DNA of 26,037 bases from DASUGM01 sp036274055 (GCA_036274055.1 DASUGM010000365.1:1-26037), one strand, 5' to 3'; counted from the first letter of the stretch, positions 8,056 to 17,596 are shown. Translations and numbers: made by a program. Notes: generated by a model from the sequence alone, not told the origin.

Positions 8056-8087
8056 CGACGCTGGCGGCAAAAGCGGCCGGTCCCTTC

Positions 8088-10931
<2,844 letters not shown>

Positions 10932-10958
10932 GTGCGGGGCTGACCTCGCGGCGGAAAA

Positions 10959-11330
10959 TTACTTGGTCAATTCGGTGTAGGCGGCGCTGTCGAGCAGCGC
11001 GTCCGCCTCGGAGGCGACACTGGGCCGGACCTTGATCATCCAGGTCTCGTGCGCCGCGTTGTTGACGCGCTCGGGATGGTTCCCGAGATCGCCGTTGACG
11101 GCCACGACTTCACCCGACACCGGCGAAAACAGCTCCGAGACGGCCTTGACGGACTCGATGGTGCCGAAGACTTCGTGCTGTTTCAGCTGCCGCCCAACTT
11201 CCGGCAGCTCGACAAACACCACGTCGCCGAGCTGGCGCTGAGCGAAATCGGTGATCCCGACGGCGGCTTCCCCGCCGTCGAACCGCACCCATTCGTGGTC
11301 TTTGGTGTATTTCAAGTCAGTCGGATACAT
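10959..11330 (-). CDS. gcvH: Glycine cleavage system H protein (lipoyl carrier)
   Basis: This is a small lipoylated shuttle protein of 123 residues, the usual length. DHEWVRFDGGEAAVGITDFAQ is the family opening, and the lipoylation site is Lys62 in ESVKAVSEL. The remainder (SPVSGEVVAVNGDL, and an NNAAHETWMIKV-type block) matches the family's beta-sandwich. GGAGAG lies five bases before the ATG. It sits between gcvT (21-base gap upstream) and gcvP (27-base gap downstream), giving the T-H-P order. The lipoyl group must be attached by enzymes not encoded in this window. Confidence 0.98.
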   Translation of the reverse strand: MYPTDLKYTKDHEWVRFDGGEAAVGITDFAQRQLGDVVFVELPEVGRQLKQHEVFGTIESVKAVSELFSPVSGEVVAVNGDLGNHPERVNNAAHETWMIKVRPSVASEADALLDSAAYTELTK

Positions 11331-11351
11331 GCGTTCTCTCCACGGCCGGCG

Positions 11352-12485
<1,134 letters not shown>

Positions 12486-12539
12486 GACGAGTGGAGTCGC
12501 GCCGCTCGGACGGGATTCCTGAGCGGCGGCGGACTCTAC

Positions 12540-12569
12540 AACGTACTATCCCAGTCTCGCCTCGGTCAA
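12540..12569 (-). promoter_or_regulatory. Possible sigma70-type promoter of gcvTHP
   Basis: On the minus strand TTGACC (12569-12564) and TACGTT (12545-12540) are 18 bases apart, a fair match to TTGACA and TATAAT. The start point would be near 12533, about 48 bases before the gcvT ATG. It lies just downstream of the strong hairpin at 12573-12619, which would separate gcv from the genes above. Confidence 0.45.
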
Positions 12570-12572
12570 GGA

Positions 12573-12619
12573 CGAGGCGCCGCGCTCGACGGGGGGGAAA
12601 TCGAGACGCCGGCGCCTCG
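12573..12619 (-). terminator. Long GC-rich hairpin between the 12634 gene and the gcv promoter
   Basis: The minus strand folds as CGAGGCGCC, bulged G, GCG, bulged T, CTCGA, then an 11-base loop containing a C-run. It closes through TCGAG, CGC and GGCGCCTCG. That is 17 base pairs with two single-base bulges. No U-tract follows, so a classical intrinsic terminator is not supported. A Rho-assisted or hairpin-only terminator, or an insulator for the gcv promoter, is possible. Confidence 0.5.
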
Positions 12620-12633
12620 CCTCCTGACCTCGG

Positions 12634-12819
12634 TCAGGTGCGCCTCGCCGGCCACACCAACCTGAGCAGCACGAACAGAATGATGCCAATGCCCACGGCA
12701 ATTGCCAATGCCGTCGAGCCGTCACGTGCCGCCGGTACCATCGCCAGGATGCCCGGCAACGCCAGCGCGATGACTACCAACACGATCAACACCTGCACAA
12801 TGACGATGACGGCTCGCAT
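12634..12819 (-). CDS. Small membrane protein with two predicted helices, unknown function
   Basis: A 61-residue product has two hydrophobic segments (about 3-28, VIVIVQVLIVLVVIALALPG; and about 37-55, ALAIAVGIGIILFVLLRLV). A short polar turn (PAARDGS) separates them and a basic tail (WPARRT) follows. It is very likely translated: AAGGAG sits five bases before the ATG, one of the clearest ribosome binding sites in the window. It lies 42 bases after the exported-protein gene 12862-13626 on the same strand and may be the last gene of that unit. Its stop codon lies in a 16-base inverted repeat (CCTGACC-TC-GGTCAGG, 12623-12638). The layout recalls LapA-type or DUF-class small membrane proteins, but I do not recognise the family. 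Confidence 0.75.
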   Translation of the reverse strand: MRAVIVIVQVLIVLVVIALALPGILAMVPAARDGSTALAIAVGIGIILFVLLRLVWPARRT

Positions 12820-12861
12820 GGACGCTCCTTTAGGATTGGCAGCAAGACGGCCTGTGGTCGT

Positions 12862-13626
12862 TCACGAAATGCTCACGCACTTGGCCCACCACGCGGCGGC
12901 TCCCACCGCGCGGATGTTGTAGATGCCCCAGCAGGTGGTCGAATAGGGCCAACCGTTCCAGGGGGCGCTGTTGAGGCAATCTTCCAGTTCCATCGCCGCC
13001 TCGATGGCCTCCTGCGAATACAGTTCCCAGCAATCGCCCGGCGTCTTCTGAAAATCGACGCGGACAACACGGGGTTTGGCGGTGACCGTCCGCGCCCATT
13101 GACGCATCTCGACCAGCGCCGAGGTGTCGCCGACCGCACCTTCCAGGAAGGCGCGTGCCGGCAGAATCAACAGATTCAGCGGCGTGCGCTCACTCACCCG
13201 GACGCGTTTCAACAACGCCACTCCCTCGCGGTACGCGGGCGAGGATCGAATCAGTGCATCGAGACGTGGCCGAACGCTTTGGGCGGTCGCCGGCGTCATC
13301 CGTACCGTGGTTGACGCTGAGGAGACGGTCAGCACCATGGGTGCTACGACAAACGCAATGCGATCTTTCCCGGAGACGATCGTGATCTCCGACGAGCCGA
13401 CACCGAAGCGTTTCGTGAACCGCACGTCGCGGGCTTCGATCTCGAGCGTCAGATCGGAAGCGGTCCGTTGATAGAGACGAACGACCGACCCGCTCGTGGG
13501 ATCGACCGTACGGTGGATCAGTTTCCCGCGTTGATCCGCTGACGGGCCAGCCAGCGCCGGGGCGTCAAGGGTGAGGGCGCAGCCTGCGATGAGCAACGCC
13601 GCCGCAGCATGATGGAAGGTGCGCAT
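12862..13626 (-). CDS. Exported protein with C-terminal four-cysteine domain, unknown family
   Basis: The 254-residue product opens with a signal sequence. IAGC at 13-16 fits a lipobox, so it could be a lipoprotein; ALAG at about 26-29 offers an alternative signal peptidase I site. The middle (about 45-115) is rich in alternating hydrophobic residues and threonine/serine, as in a beta-structured domain. The last 57 residues carry cysteines spaced C-x17-C-x14-C-x17-C and end RAVGAAAWWAKCVSIS. The neighbouring 13641-13970 product has the same domain, aligned without gaps (27 of 53 positions identical by eye). An ATG at 13626 is preferred because GGGGTG precedes it by six bases; 13632 is also possible. 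Only 14 bases separate it from the upstream gene, so the two are co-transcribed. Four cysteines in an exported protein suggest two disulfides. No function is assigned. Confidence 0.8.
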   Translation of the reverse strand: MRTFHHAAAALLIAGCALTLDAPALAGPSADQRGKLIHRTVDPTSGSVVRLYQRTASDLTLEIEARDVRFTKRFGVGSSEITIVSGKDRIAFVVAPMVLTVSSASTTVRMTPATAQSVRPRLDALIRSSPAYREGVALLKRVRVSERTPLNLLILPARAFLEGAVGDTSALVEMRQWARTVTAKPRVVRVDFQKTPGDCWELYSQEAIEAAMELEDCLNSAPWNGWPYSTTCWGIYNIRAVGAAAWWAKCVSIS

Positions 13627-13640
13627 GGCCATCACCCCGG

Positions 13641-13970
13641 TCACGCGTCGGTCCGGCCGGGCATGCCGACGCATTTCGCCCACCACGCCGCGGCGCCGAT
13701 GGCGCGCGCTTCGTAGACGAGGTCGCAGGTGACCGACGCCACGATGTCGTACCAGCTGCGGCTGTCGTGGCAGTCATCCCACTCGTCGTAGGCCGCAACG
13801 GCTTCTTTCACGTACTCGTCCCAGCAGTACCCGGGCCCCTCAGTCTGCTGCTCGTCTGCGTTCTGCCCCTCCGGCGCGATCGGCTCGGCGACCCGCGCAG
13901 TCAGCGCGCCGCCCTGTATCCCGATCACGATGGTCATGGTCGTTGCGAGCCATTGAATGCGTGTCCACAT
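13641..13970 (-). CDS. Small exported protein made mostly of the same four-cysteine domain
   Basis: The 109-residue product starts at an ATG preceded by GGAG eight bases upstream. A hydrophobic N-terminus (WLATTMTIVIGIQGGALTA, about 7-25) acts as a signal peptide or anchor. A short Glu/Gln/Pro-rich linker leads into a domain from CWDEY through AIGAAAWWAKCV, with cysteines at the same C-x17-C-x14-C-x17-C spacing as in the neighbour. The domain is acidic and rich in Trp, Tyr and Asp. The frame is open further upstream to 14063, but that extension is Arg/Gly/Pro-rich and lacks a ribosome binding site. It lies about 100 bases downstream of the AAA+ regulator on the same strand. I do not recognise the domain; the pair may bind a ligand or each other in the periplasm, which is only a guess. 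Confidence 0.8.
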   Translation of the reverse strand: MWTRIQWLATTMTIVIGIQGGALTARVAEPIAPEGQNADEQQTEGPGYCWDEYVKEAVAAYDEWDDCHDSRSWYDIVASVTCDLVYEARAIGAAAWWAKCVGMPGRTDA

Positions 13971-13983
13971 GCTCAGTTCTCCG

Positions 13984-14001
13984 CCCCGGCATCCGCCGGG
14001 G
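13984..14001 (-). promoter_or_regulatory. GC hairpin touching the ribosome binding site of the small exported protein gene
   Basis: The minus strand reads CCCCGGC, loop GGAT, GCCGGGG: a perfect 7-bp G:C stem. Its 3' arm ends two bases before the GGAG Shine-Dalgarno of the gene starting at 13970. A stem so close could limit ribosome entry. The upstream part of this 102-base gap holds another short inverted repeat (CGGCC-GGA-GGCCG). Confidence 0.4.
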
Positions 14002-14072
14002 ACGTCATTTCCAGACCGGCCTCCGGCCGTCGGTGACCTTTCGTCGATTCGGGGCCGACGCAAAGTCCACGG

Positions 14073-15041
14073 CTAGCTGACCGCCTCGGCGAACGCGCCC
14101 GTCTCGATCTCGCGCGGCGCCGCGGCCAGTGAGTCTTTCTGATAATCGAGATGCGCCTGAAGCGTGTGATACGTGATGTCGAGCACCTCGCACGCGCGAC
14201 GTTTGTTGCCGTTGCAGCGTTCGAGCACGAGTCGCACATAGCGGCAATTCCACGCTCGCAGCGAGCCATCGAAACCCGGTGTTTCGACCGCCAACTCTCG
14301 GTACTCTTCCGTGACGTCGGCCGGAAGATCGCTCACATTCACGACCGGGCCCAGTGCCAGCGCGACCACGCGCTCGAGCACACGGGCGAGCTGACGGACA
14401 TTGCCTGGCCAGCTGTACGCCAGCAGCGCCTCGTAAACCGCAGAACTCACCGTCAGAGACCGGGCACGACGATGCATCGCAAAGAAGTGATCGACGAGCA
14501 GCGGAATGTCTTCGCGTCTGGCGCGCAGCGGCGGCACGAACAGCTCGACGCCACCCAGCCGGTAGTACAGATCGGCGCGAAACTTCCCCGAATCCACCAT
14601 CGCGTGCAAACTTCGGTTGGTCGCCGCGATCACTCTCGTGTCGACCAGCTGCATGGACTGGCCGCCGACCCGCTCGACGGCCATGTCCTGAAGCACGCGC
14701 AACAACTTGGCCTGCGCCGTCATCGTCAAGTCGGCGACTTCATCGAGAAAGAGTGTGCCTTCGTGCGCCAGTTCGAACTTGCCCTTACGGCCCTTTACGC
14801 CGGTCGCCGTACGGTCCTCGATGCCGAACAGCTCGGCCTCAATCAGCGTCTCCACGAGCGCCGCGCAATTCACCGCCACAAACGGCCCGCGCCGGCGATG
14901 GCTGTTGGCGTGGATGGCGCGGGCGACGAGTTCCTTGCCCGATCCGCTCTCGCCCTCGACGAGCACCGTGAAGTTGGTGCCGGCGACTCGACCGATGCGG
15001 GCGCGCAGGTCCTCCATGATGTGGCTCTGTCCCACGAGCAT
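14073..15041 (-). CDS. Receiver-less AAA+ activator of the NtrC/PspF type with altered GAFTGA loop and Fis-like HTH
   Basis: The 322-residue protein consists of a sigma54-activator AAA+ domain and a C-terminal Fis-type helix-turn-helix, with no sensor or receiver domain ahead. Visible motifs are Walker A GESGSGKE (30-37), Walker B TLFLDE (96-101), a VIAATNRSL-type sensor I region, and the PPLRARREDIP and WPGNVRQLARVLERVV blocks. A helix-turn-helix lies around NKRRACEVLDITYHTLQAHL (279-298). The loop that normally reads GAFTGA is RTATGV here (77-82). The GAFTGA Thr and following Gly are kept, but the Phe contacting sigma54 is replaced by Ala. It may therefore work without sigma54 or by a modified contact. 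The ATG at 15041 has AGGAG seven bases upstream; an earlier TTG at 15047 is less likely. It lies between the pseudopilin operon and the cysteine-domain genes and could regulate either. Confidence 0.88.
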   Translation of the reverse strand: MLVGQSHIMEDLRARIGRVAGTNFTVLVEGESGSGKELVARAIHANSHRRRGPFVAVNCAALVETLIEAELFGIEDRTATGVKGRKGKFELAHEGTLFLDEVADLTMTAQAKLLRVLQDMAVERVGGQSMQLVDTRVIAATNRSLHAMVDSGKFRADLYYRLGGVELFVPPLRARREDIPLLVDHFFAMHRRARSLTVSSAVYEALLAYSWPGNVRQLARVLERVVALALGPVVNVSDLPADVTEEYRELAVETPGFDGSLRAWNCRYVRLVLERCNGNKRRACEVLDITYHTLQAHLDYQKDSLAAAPREIETGAFAEAVS

Positions 15042-15064
15042 TCCCAATCTCCTCCACGCTACCT

Positions 15065-15080
15065 ATCAACCTTGATGCCA
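15065..15080 (-). promoter_or_regulatory. Near-match to a sigma54 (-24/-12) promoter ahead of the AAA+ regulator
   Basis: On the minus strand the sequence reads C-TGGCATC-AAGG-TTGA-T, compared with the sigma54 consensus TGGCACG-N4-TTGC. The -24 GG is present and the spacing is right, but the -12 GC is GA. It lies 24 to 39 bases before the ATG at 15041. Because one of the four key bases is wrong, this is weak evidence. Confidence 0.25.
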
Positions 15081-15090
15081 GGTTCAAGAA

Positions 15091-15145
15091 GGGCTGACGT
15101 CAGCTCAGCCCGCAAATTCCGGACGCTTTCGGGTCGTTGACCCGA
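15091..15145 (-). terminator. Two adjacent inverted repeats after the PilZ-like gene
   Basis: TCGGGTC-3-GACCCGA (15129-15145) is a 7-bp stem with a three-base loop. GGGCTGA-7-TCAGCCC (15091-15111) contains the perfect palindrome GCTGACGTCAGC (15093-15104). Both fall in the 131-base gap between the pseudopilin operon and the AAA+ regulator. They could end the upstream transcript, although no U-run follows, or the 12-base palindrome could be a protein-binding site near the candidate promoter at 15065-15080. Confidence 0.4.
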
Positions 15146-15172
15146 GGCCTGGGGTAGCTCGTTCCCGCCAGG

Positions 15173-15412
15173 TCAGATCCACTCGCAGACACCTGCGTAG
15201 GTCGGTCCATCGCTACCCAGCCGTGCGACCGCCCAAGTCGCGACGGACGCCCAGCGGACGCGCCCGTCCTCGCCCTCCCGGAGCTGGATCTCCACCGCGT
15301 GGCCGGGCCGCAGGCGAACTGCGCTTTCGACGAAGATGCCGTTGATGCGGTAGTGGACCAGGCGGGCATTGCCGCCGAGCGTCAAGCGCGGGTTGGTCAG
15401 GCCGGCAGCCAC
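15173..15412 (-). CDS. Small PilZ-like domain protein, degenerate
   Basis: The 79-residue product starts at a GTG inside the end of the pseudopilin gene (16-base overlap). The stretch INGIFVESAVRLRPGHAVEIQL resembles the second half of PilZ domains (the usual NxSxGGxFVE... block), and the C-terminal SDGPTYAGVCEWI fits the domain's end. The N-terminal RxxxR motif that binds cyclic di-GMP is missing, and the Asp/Asn-x-Ser of the second motif is replaced, so nucleotide binding is unlikely. No strong ribosome binding site is visible; translation probably depends on coupling to the pseudopilin gene. It might be a real pilus-associated adaptor or a decaying remnant. Base composition does not differ visibly from its neighbours. 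Confidence 0.55.
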   Translation of the reverse strand: MAAGLTNPRLTLGGNARLVHYRINGIFVESAVRLRPGHAVEIQLREGEDGRVRWASVATWAVARLGSDGPTYAGVCEWI

Positions 15413-15984
15413 TTGCGCGTGCCTGGATCGAATTTCAGCAACCTCGTGCGGCCCGACACGTTGCCGACGCGCACGGCGTACTGGTTCTTCCGGACCGACC
15501 GCAGGTAGAGCGTGCCCGCCGTGCAGCTTCCGGAATACGAGAACGACGCGATGTCGCTTCTGCCGAACCTCACCGGGTCAGACGATGACGGATCGCCTTC
15601 GGGGCCGGGCAGGGTGCCATCGACTGCGATCGAGACACCGGGAAACATCGCTTCGATGTCGTAAGGCCCTTCGTAACACGCGTCGACGCCGCCGACGTCG
15701 GCTCGCCGGATGCCGTTCTTGTTCCCGTCCTGGCAGACGCGAAACGTCCAGCGGCCGTCGACCAGATCGAACACCAACCCAATCGCAGCCGTACGGACGA
15801 CGGCGAGTTGACGGGCCATGCGGAAGCGGGCGGCGATGAATCCGGCGGCTTGCCGCGCTCTTCCGGCGTCGATGACCTGAGCGGTAACCGGAGTCGCCAG
15901 CCCGGCGAGTGTCGCCAGCAGCGCCATCACAACCACCAACTCCACATACGACCCGCCGTCGTCTTTCCTGGAAGCGAGCGTCAT
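15397..15984 (-). CDS. GspH/FimT-type pseudopilin with type IV prepilin signal
   Basis: The 195-residue minor pseudopilin has a class III signal: charged leader TLASRKDDG, cleavage between the two glycines, and Glu at +5 of GSYVELVVVMALLATLAGLATP. The +1 residue would be Gly instead of the usual Phe or Met. The helix continues into RARQAAGFIAARFRMARQLAVVRTAAIGLVFDL, the pattern of the GspH domain, followed by a beta-rich body with two cysteines (CQDGNKNGIRRADVGGVDAC) that may pair. Such proteins cap type II secretion or type IV pili and also serve in DNA uptake. Its ATG overlaps the comEA-like stop (ATGA), so it is coupled to that gene. No pilus ATPase, secretin or peptidase is encoded in the window. 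Confidence 0.85.
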   Translation of the reverse strand: MTLASRKDDGGSYVELVVVMALLATLAGLATPVTAQVIDAGRARQAAGFIAARFRMARQLAVVRTAAIGLVFDLVDGRWTFRVCQDGNKNGIRRADVGGVDACYEGPYDIEAMFPGVSIAVDGTLPGPEGDPSSSDPVRFGRSDIASFSYSGSCTAGTLYLRSVRKNQYAVRVGNVSGRTRLLKFDPGTRKWLPA

Positions 15985-16316
15985 CGGTCGAAGACCTTGA
16001 CCGGCGCCACCGTCACGAGCGGCTTCAATTTGAGAAACGACTTCTCGCCGATGCCCTTCACGTTCATCAGCTCCTCGATCTTCTTGAAGCCGCCGCTCTT
16101 CTGCCGATACTCGAGAATGCGCGTGGCCATGGCCGGGCCCACTCCGGGCAGCTTCTCGAGTTCGGCGGCGTTAGCCGAATTGAGGTTGATCAAGGACGAC
16201 ACGGCGGGCTTGGCGGCAGTCTCCTGGGCGGGCGTCTGCGTGGCCGCGGCGATCGGTGACAGCACGAACATCAGTCCCAGCGCAATGACGCCGGCAGCGA
16301 AACGGTTGATCGACAT
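15981..16316 (-). CDS. ComEA-like exported helix-hairpin-helix protein
   Basis: The 111-residue protein has a clear signal peptide (FAAGVIALGLMFVLSPIAAATQ, about 6-27) followed by the ComEA helix-hairpin-helix domain. LINLNSANAAELEKLPGVGPAMATRILEYR is the first hairpin block; GFKKIEELMNVKGIGEKSFLKLKPLVTV is the second. ComEA-type proteins bind double-stranded DNA in the periplasm during uptake, although many HhH proteins of this size have untested roles. GAAGGAG lies eight bases before the ATG, a very good ribosome binding site. It is the first gene of a unit with the pseudopilin (ATGA overlap), a pairing that makes a role in natural transformation or pilus-linked DNA binding reasonable. A long hairpin (16371-16419) sits 55 bases upstream. 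Confidence 0.88.
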   Translation of the reverse strand: MSINRFAAGVIALGLMFVLSPIAAATQTPAQETAAKPAVSSLINLNSANAAELEKLPGVGPAMATRILEYRQKSGGFKKIEELMNVKGIGEKSFLKLKPLVTVAPVKVFDR

Positions 16317-16370
16317 CGATTCATCTCCTTCGGGAGCGACCGCGGGCCGCAGTGGCGCGCGCGACGCGTG

Positions 16371-16419
16371 ACGAAGAGCGGCGCCGGCGAAAGGTCGAGC
16401 ACCGGCGCCGCGTCTTCGT
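16371..16419 (-). promoter_or_regulatory. Very strong inverted repeat upstream of the comEA-like gene
   Basis: The plus strand reads ACGAAGAGCGGCGCCGG, a 14-base loop, CCGGCGCCGC, one bulged G, TCTTCGT: 17 base pairs with one bulge. It lies in the 296-base gap between the epimerase stop and comEA, which otherwise holds no plausible gene. No T-run flanks it on either strand. It could end the epimerase transcript, form a structured 5' leader for comEA, or be a mobile or dispersed repeat. Confidence 0.5.
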
Positions 16420-16573
16420 CTCGTCGGCCCCGCGCTCTCTAAGGCAAGCGCCGGGCCAGCCGGACGAGGCGCGCCGGGCGTTCGGGCAACTTGCGGACTG
16501 CAGAGGAGATGGCGTGCGCAGGCGAGATCAGGCGCGGCAGTGACGTCGAGTGGGCGGAGAGAAAATGTCGACT

Positions 16574-16607
16574 GCGGTTGTCAGATCAGCGCGCCGCGCG
16601 CAACCGC
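16574..16607 (-). terminator. Possible terminator hairpin directly after the epimerase gene
   Basis: On the minus strand GCGGTTG (16607-16601) pairs with CAACCGC (16580-16574) around a 20-base GC-rich centre, starting five bases after the TGA. It is followed within a dozen bases by ATTTTCTC, a weak U-run. The stem is short, so termination is only likely in part. Confidence 0.35.
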
Positions 16608-16612
16608 CGTTG

Positions 16613-17566
16613 TCAGCGGCCGGTGCGCGAACTGGCCAGGGTTGACTGGTACCATTCGACGGTCTTGCGCAGCCCGTCTTCGAGCGACACCTGCGGATCG
16701 AAGCCGAGCAGATGGCGCGCTTTGGCGATGTCGGCCTGGGAATCGCGGACATCGCCTTCGCGCTCCGGCCCAAAGTGCGGCTTCACGTGGGTGCCAAGAA
16801 TGATCTGGAGCGTGTCGATCAACCCGAGGAGCGACACGCGGTTGCCGCAGGCGAGGTTGATCACTTCGCCGGCGGCGCCGGGGGCGTCCGTCGCGCGGAG
16901 CACGCCATTGACGACGTCGGCGACGTAGGTGAAGTCACGGGTCTGGCGGCCGTCGCCGTGCACGGTCGGCGTCTTGCCTTCCGACAGCGCCTCGATGAAC
17001 AGCGAAATCACGCCCGAGTACGGCGAGCCTGGCTGTTGCCGGGGGCCGAACACGTTGAAGTAACGGGTCGTCACGGTTTCGAGGCCATAGAGCCTGGTGA
17101 ACATCTGGCAGTACTGCTCGCTGACCAGCTTCTGGAGCGCGTAGGGCGACAGCGGGTGCGGCCGCGCGTCCTCGCGCTTGGGCAGCGACGCGGAATTGCC
17201 GTAGACCGAGGACGAGCCGGCGAAGACGACGCGGCGGACGCCGGCGGCGCGGGCGGCGCCGAGGATGTTGAGGGTTGCGTCGACGTTGGCGCGGTGCGAC
17301 CCGACCGGATCCTCGATCGAGCGCGGCACCGACGGAATCGCCGCCTGGTGGATGACGATGTCGCAGCCGGCGACAGCGCGCGAGGCGATGTCCGGATTGG
17401 CGAGGTCACCGTCGACGAGTTCGAAGGTGCCGGCCGCGGGCAGGTTCGCGCGCAAGCCGGTCGAGAAATCGTCGGCGATCCGGACTGATGCGCCGCGGTG
17501 CAGCAACTCTTCAACGAGATGGGAGCCGATGAAACCGGCCCCGCCAGTCACGAGATATTTCGGCAC
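16613..17566 (-). CDS. NAD-dependent sugar-nucleotide epimerase (UDP-glucose/UDP-GlcNAc 4-epimerase-like)
   Basis: The 317-residue extended short-chain dehydrogenase/reductase probably epimerises a UDP-sugar at C4 to supply surface polysaccharide. The Rossmann motif GGAGFIG is at 8-14, followed by DDFSTG and DGDL. The catalytic Ser lies in GSSSVYG (118-120), with Tyr142 and Lys146 of YALQK. The blocks RYFNVFGPRQQPGSPYSGVI and GDGRQTRDFTYVADV are typical of the WbpP/GalE-like branch. The exact substrate cannot be read from sequence. It starts at a GTG, the first that gives the family N-terminus (MPKYLVTGGAGF). It follows the amidohydrolase by 30 bases on the same strand. No other sugar-nucleotide or glycosyltransferase gene lies in the window. 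Confidence 0.92.
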   Translation of the reverse strand: MPKYLVTGGAGFIGSHLVEELLHRGASVRIADDFSTGLRANLPAAGTFELVDGDLANPDIASRAVAGCDIVIHQAAIPSVPRSIEDPVGSHRANVDATLNILGAARAAGVRRVVFAGSSSVYGNSASLPKREDARPHPLSPYALQKLVSEQYCQMFTRLYGLETVTTRYFNVFGPRQQPGSPYSGVISLFIEALSEGKTPTVHGDGRQTRDFTYVADVVNGVLRATDAPGAAGEVINLACGNRVSLLGLIDTLQIILGTHVKPHFGPEREGDVRDSQADIAKARHLLGFDPQVSLEDGLRKTVEWYQSTLASSRTGR

Positions 17567-17596
17567 GCGTCTTCGGCCCTCCCGGGCGGCGCGATG

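Noticed and set aside
7961..8058. Possible CRISPR array
   Set aside because: The repeats overlap or are inverted, spacing is irregular, and no unique spacers of uniform length or cas genes are present.
7921..8087. Protein-coding frames through the repeat region (products with KAVGWLF, KSHPTAF or KATRRLF)
   Set aside because: These peptides are just the palindrome read in different frames; no start context or conserved protein is present.
12486..12539. Glycine riboswitch ahead of gcvT
   Set aside because: The leader after the candidate promoter is about 48 bases and lacks the conserved glycine-aptamer core, so there is no room for one or two aptamers.
13971..14063. Upstream extension of the small four-cysteine protein
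   Set aside because: The extension is Arg/Gly/Pro-rich, has no ribosome binding site, and covers two hairpin-forming segments; the ATG at 13970 has GGAG and starts a hydrophobic signal.
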